A stretch of 64,000 nucleotides of DNA, taken from the NCBI GenBank assembly GCA_900078405.1, contig FLTS01000001.1, forward strand, positions 1,326,626 to 1,390,625. The letters are read 5' to 3'. The position numbers and the translations under genes are program-made. The stretch comes from an uncultured Stenotrophomonas sp. GTDB taxonomy: Bacteria; Pseudomonadota; Gammaproteobacteria; Xanthomonadales; Xanthomonadaceae. The notes beneath the pieces were generated by a model. It was given only the letters and a program-made list of their open reading frames with translations. It was not told the DNA's origin and did not search any database. The number at the start of each line of letters is the position of its first letter. The first letter of the stretch is position 1. Below are positions 59,635-64,000 of this stretch, piece by piece.

Positions 59635-61014
59635 TCAGCGGAACGGCAGGCCGCCGCGGCCGCCCATCGCGCCGAGCATGCCCTTCATGTTGCGCATCAT
59701 GCCCTTCATGCCACCGCCGGCCAGCTTGCCCATCATCTTTTCCATCTGCATGTACTGCTTCATCAGCTTGTTGACGTCGGCAGGCAAGGTGCCGGAGCCG
59801 CGCGCGATGCGGGCACGACGCGAGCCGTTGAGCAGGCCGGGGTTGCGCCGCTCCTTTTTCGTCATCGAATTGATGATGGCGATCATGCGCGGCACTTCCT
59901 TGCTCTGGCTGGCCTGCTGCTTGAGGTGCTCGGGAATCTGCCCCAGCCCCGGCAGCTTGTCCATCAGCCCGCCGATGCCGCCCATGTTCTGCATCTGCTC
60001 CAGCTGGTCCCGCATGTCGTTGAGATCGAATTTCTTGCCCTTGGCGACCTTCTCGGCCAGCTTGGCCGCCTTGTCCTTGTCGACCTGCTGCTCGACCTGC
60101 TCGACCAGCGACAGCACGTCGCCCATGTCGAGGATGCGGCTGGCCACGCGCTCGGGGTGGAACACGTCCAGCCCGTCCACCTTCTCGCCGGTGCCGGTGA
60201 ACTTGATCGGCTTGCCGGTGACGTAGCGCACCGACAGCGCCGCGCCGCCGCGGGCGTCGCCGTCGGTCTTGGTCAGCACCACGCCGGTCAGCGGCAGTGC
60301 CTCGCCGAACGCCTTGGCGGTGTTGGCCGCGTCCTGGCCGGTCATCGAATCGACCACGAACAGGGTTTCAGCCGGATTGACCGCCGCGTGCAGCGCCTTG
60401 ATCTCGGCCATCATCGCCTCGTCGATGGCGAGGCGGCCGGCGGTATCGACGATCAGCACGTCGGCGAAGGACTTGCGGGCGTCGTCGATGGCCGCGCGGA
60501 CGATGTCCACCGGCTTCTGCTCAGGCGCCGACGGGAAGAACAGCACGCCGGTCTGCTCGGCCAGCGTCTTCAACTGCTCGATCGCGGCCGGGCGGTAGAC
60601 GTCGGCGCTGACCACCATCACCTTCTTCTTGCGCTTTTCCTTCAGGTGCTTGGCCAGCTTGCCGACCGTGGTGGTCTTGCCCGCGCCCTGCAGGCCCGCC
60701 ATCAGGATGATGGCCGGGGCCGGCACATTGAGGTTCAGGTCGCTGGCCTGCGCGCCCATCACCGCGGTGAGCTCGTCGCGCACCACCTTGATCAGTGCCT
60801 GGCCGGGCGTCAGCGACTTGAGCACTTCCTGGCCGACCGCGCGCACCTTGATCTTCTCGATCAGCGCCTGCACCACCGGCAGCGCGACGTCGGCCTCCAG
60901 CAGCGCGATGCGCACCTCGCGGGTGGCCTCGCGGATGTTCTCCTCGGTCAGGCGGCCACGGCCGCGCAGGCGCTCGATGGTGCCGGAAAGGCGCTGGGTC
61001 AGGGACTCGAACAT
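59635..61014 (-). CDS. ffh: Signal recognition particle protein Ffh
   Basis: GTPase of the signal recognition particle. It binds 4.5S RNA and signal sequences and targets inner-membrane proteins. The 459-residue product has the N domain, the G domain (GLQGAGKTTTVGKLA; VDTAGRLAIDE; TKTDGDARGG) and the methionine-rich M domain (about 330-450; KKERRNPGLLNGSRRARIARGSG is the RNA-binding part). The ATG at 61014 (MFESL) is the usual start. It lies 30 bases from pabC and is divergent from the CcsA-like gene. Confidence 0.97.
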   Translation of the reverse strand: MFESLTQRLSGTIERLRGRGRLTEENIREATREVRIALLEADVALPVVQALIEKIKVRAVGQEVLKSLTPGQALIKVVRDELTAVMGAQASDLNLNVPAPAIILMAGLQGAGKTTTVGKLAKHLKEKRKKKVMVVSADVYRPAAIEQLKTLAEQTGVLFFPSAPEQKPVDIVRAAIDDARKSFADVLIVDTAGRLAIDEAMMAEIKALHAAVNPAETLFVVDSMTGQDAANTAKAFGEALPLTGVVLTKTDGDARGGAALSVRYVTGKPIKFTGTGEKVDGLDVFHPERVASRILDMGDVLSLVEQVEQQVDKDKAAKLAEKVAKGKKFDLNDMRDQLEQMQNMGGIGGLMDKLPGLGQIPEHLKQQASQSKEVPRMIAIINSMTKKERRNPGLLNGSRRARIARGSGTLPADVNKLMKQYMQMEKMMGKLAGGGMKGMMRNMKGMLGAMGGRGGLPFR

Positions 61015-61124
61015 GCGGGGCAACCTGCGGAAACGAATGCGATAGAACAGGAATTATAGCCGGCGGCCGCCTGCCGCCACCCGCACATGCGGCCTTTGCC
61101 GCCGGCATGTGCGAAACTTCGCAG

Positions 61125-61916
61125 ATGGCAATCGTTCTCATCTCCCTGCTGTTGTACCTGACCGCGTCGCTGCTGCTGGTCCGCGGCGTGGGCGATGCCC
61201 GCCAGTACCCGTCACGCGCATGGCTGTGGCCGGCCGGCGCGGCGATCGTGCTGCAGGGTGGTTACCACCTGACGGTCGCCCTGCGCACCAGCGGCGGGCC
61301 GGACATGCACTTCTTTGCCGCGCTGTCACTGGTGGCGCTGGGCATGGCGGTACTGACCGCAGTGGTGGGCGCGCGCGGGCGCATGGCTGCATTGGGCGTA
61401 GTGGTATTCCCGCTGGCGGCGCTGCTGCTGCTGGCCTACCACGGCCACGGCCACGCACCGAGCAAGGAACTGGACTGGCAACTGGCCAGCCACGCCTGGC
61501 TGGCGCTGCTGGCCTATGCCACGCTGAGCATCGCCGCGCTGCTGGCGATCATGCTGTGGCTGCAGGAACGCGCGCTGCGCCGGCGCGACTTCCGTCCGTG
61601 GCTGCGCGCGCTGCCGCCACTGACCGACCTGGAACTGCTGCTGTTCCGCACCATCGCCGTCGGCTTCAGCCTGCTGACCCTGACCCTGGTCACCGGCGTG
61701 CTGTTCGTCGACGACCTGCTGGCGCAGAAGCTGGTGCACAAGACCGTGCTCAGCGTGCTGTCGTGGCTCGTGTTCGGCACGTTGCTGATCGGGCGCCGCC
61801 GCTATGGGTGGCGCGGGGTCAAGGCGGTGCACTGGACGCTGAGCGCGATGGTGCTGCTGTTGCTGGCCTTCTTCGGCAGCCAGTTCGTGATCGAGCTGGT
61901 ATTCGGGCGCGGCTAA
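61125..61916 (+). CDS. CcsA-like cytochrome c assembly membrane protein (YpjD family)
   Basis: A 263-residue integral membrane protein of the CcsA/HemX group, with about eight helices. The histidines in GGYHLTVAL, HHGHGH-like AYHGHGHAPS, ASHAWLALLAYATLSIAAL and VHKTVLSVLSWLVFG are typical of YpjD proteins next to ffh in gammaproteobacteria. Its role in haem or cytochrome c handling is inferred from the fold. The ATG at 61125 is used; one six codons earlier (61107) is possible and neither has a clear ribosome site. Confidence 0.88.
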   Translation: MAIVLISLLLYLTASLLLVRGVGDARQYPSRAWLWPAGAAIVLQGGYHLTVALRTSGGPDMHFFAALSLVALGMAVLTAVVGARGRMAALGVVVFPLAALLLLAYHGHGHAPSKELDWQLASHAWLALLAYATLSIAALLAIMLWLQERALRRRDFRPWLRALPPLTDLELLLFRTIAVGFSLLTLTLVTGVLFVDDLLAQKLVHKTVLSVLSWLVFGTLLIGRRRYGWRGVKAVHWTLSAMVLLLLAFFGSQFVIELVFGRG

Positions 61917-61943
61917 GCCAGAACCGCGGCGACGAAGGCCACC

Positions 61944-63335
<1,392 letters not shown>

Positions 63336-63494
63336 GATCGGTTCCGGGGAAAGGGGCCATTACTCTAGCCTGCCGCATTCGCAGCAGCCGAGACCGCGGC
63401 AAACTCCCGCACATCCCGAAGGAATCTCCCCACCGCCGGCGCGGCCGCCACCCGATACCGCTGCACTTCTTCGGCATGGCGCGGCCATCAAGAC

Positions 63495-63518
63495 GAAAGC
63501 CGCCCGAAGGCGGCTTTC
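63495..63518 (-). terminator. Putative terminator of the cyo operon
   Basis: On the minus strand GAAAGCCGCC-TTCG-GGCGGCTTTC, followed by a weak T-rich stretch (GTCTTGATGG). It lies 26 bases after the cyoD stop. The 208-base gap to radA shows nothing else. Confidence 0.65.
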
Positions 63519-63543
63519 GCTGTATTGCCGATGGCGCGTGGCG

Positions 63544-63888
63544 TCAGTGGATCATCATGAAGTAGTTCATGTTCCACATCACCCACAACGTGCCGGCGAC
63601 GATGATGCCGATCATGATCAGGGTGAACAGGCCGACGTTGACGTTCCAGCGCTGCGCCGAGGAGCGGTCCAGATGCAGGAAGAACACCAGGTGCACCAGC
63701 AGCTGCAGCACGCCGCAGACGAGGATCACCATCCCCGTCGCCAGGCTGCTGGACAGGCCGCCGGCCATCACCACCCAGAACGGGATGATGGTCAGAATGG
63801 CGGCCAGCATGAAGCCGGTCAGGTAGGACTTGACGCTGCCGTGGCTTTCGCCGCCCGCGCCGTGGGCATGGTTGTCATGGGCGGACAT
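63544..63888 (-). CDS. cyoD: Cytochrome o ubiquinol oxidase subunit IV
   Basis: Small subunit of the bo3 quinol oxidase, with three membrane helices (about 20-40, 46-67 and 84-105). The 114-residue product has a His-rich head ([17 protein letters not shown]) and the CyoD core SYLTGFMLAAILTIIPFW, ending in MNYFMMIH. It overlaps the cyoC stop by one base (TGATG), so it is translationally coupled. Together with the cbb3 genes it shows a branched aerobic chain. Confidence 0.95.
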   Translation of the reverse strand: MSAHDNHAHGAGGESHGSVKSYLTGFMLAAILTIIPFWVVMAGGLSSSLATGMVILVCGVLQLLVHLVFFLHLDRSSAQRWNVNVGLFTLIMIGIIVAGTLWVMWNMNYFMMIH

Positions 63889-64000
63889 CACAGGGCTCCC
63901 GACAGGTAGACGACAGAGAACACGCCGATCCAGACCAGATCGAGGAAGTGCCAGAACAGGCTCAGGCACGCCATGCGGGTCTTGTTGGTCTGGCTCAGGC
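63888..64000 (-). CDS. cyoC: Cytochrome o ubiquinol oxidase subunit III, C-terminal part (cut by window edge)
   Basis: Only the last 36 complete codons are present. They read [18 protein letters not shown] followed by [18 protein letters not shown], which matches the last helix of CyoC, including the conserved [10 protein letters not shown]. The stop overlaps cyoD (TGATG). The rest of the cyo operon would lie beyond the window. Confidence 0.95.
   Translation of the reverse strand, partial: LSQTNKTRMACLSLFWHFLDLVWIGVFSVVYLSGAL

Overview
High-GC chromosomal DNA of a gammaproteobacterium, most likely family Xanthomonadaceae (Lysobacteraceae), close to Stenotrophomonas, Pseudoxanthomonas or Luteimonas. 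This rests on the rpoE-rseA-mucD block beside lepA-lepB-rnc, the rpsP-rimM-trmD-rplS block, a full ccoNOQP-ccoGHIS locus, abundant TonB receptors, and GTAG-tailed palindromic repeats like the REP elements described in Stenotrophomonas. No rRNA, tRNA, phage, insertion sequence or CRISPR was seen.

Layout. (1) 1-6750, minus strand: rnc (cut by the window edge), a DUF4845 protein, lepB, lepA, mucD, rseA and rpoE, the last behind a sigma-E-type promoter. (2) 6923-18951, plus: a FadB/FadJ-type beta-oxidation enzyme, azurin, then cbb3 oxidase genes and their assembly factors. Azurin and ccoN each have an FNR/ANR box and a well-placed -10 element. (3) 19065-22172: CDF metal exporter, an Lgt-like/TlpA fusion, an exported phosphoesterase. 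(4) 22197-29045: a Crp/Fnr regulator divergent from a tightly coupled operon for an ABC importer, a small membrane protein, a TonB receptor, a group III truncated haemoglobin and a secreted cupin. The permease gene is broken by an unusual tandem insertion. (5) 29058-33333: two drug exporters and a two-gene accessory cassette with a GIY-YIG nuclease. (6) 33536-42189: mutS with a C-terminal frameshifting insertion, GST, a YafY-type regulator, catalase with an OxyR site, a DUF937 protein, Hsp15. (7) 42301-56330: a MATE pump and a GalNAc-glycan utilisation locus (GH109, TonB receptor, GH31, agaS, ROK kinase, agaZ, agaR). (8) 56533-64000, mostly minus: rplS-trmD-rimM-rpsP, pabC, ffh, a CcsA-like protein (plus), radA, and the 3' end of a cyo (bo3 oxidase) operon.

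How the genes fit together. The respiratory part (azurin, cbb3, Crp/Fnr regulator, truncated haemoglobin, cyo) indicates adaptation to low oxygen and possibly nitric oxide. The GalNAc locus would release alpha-linked GalNAc outside the cytoplasm, import it through a TonB receptor, phosphorylate it and convert it to tagatose phosphates under AgaR. The deacetylase and inner-membrane permease are not in this window.

Most unusual signals. Two genes, the ABC permease and mutS, carry insertions of the same build: a short foreign piece between exact copies of about 20 bp of host sequence. The permease insert reads antisense as a fragment of a DUF883 (ElaB/YqjD) protein. The mutS insert removes the beta-clamp-binding and tetramerisation tail.
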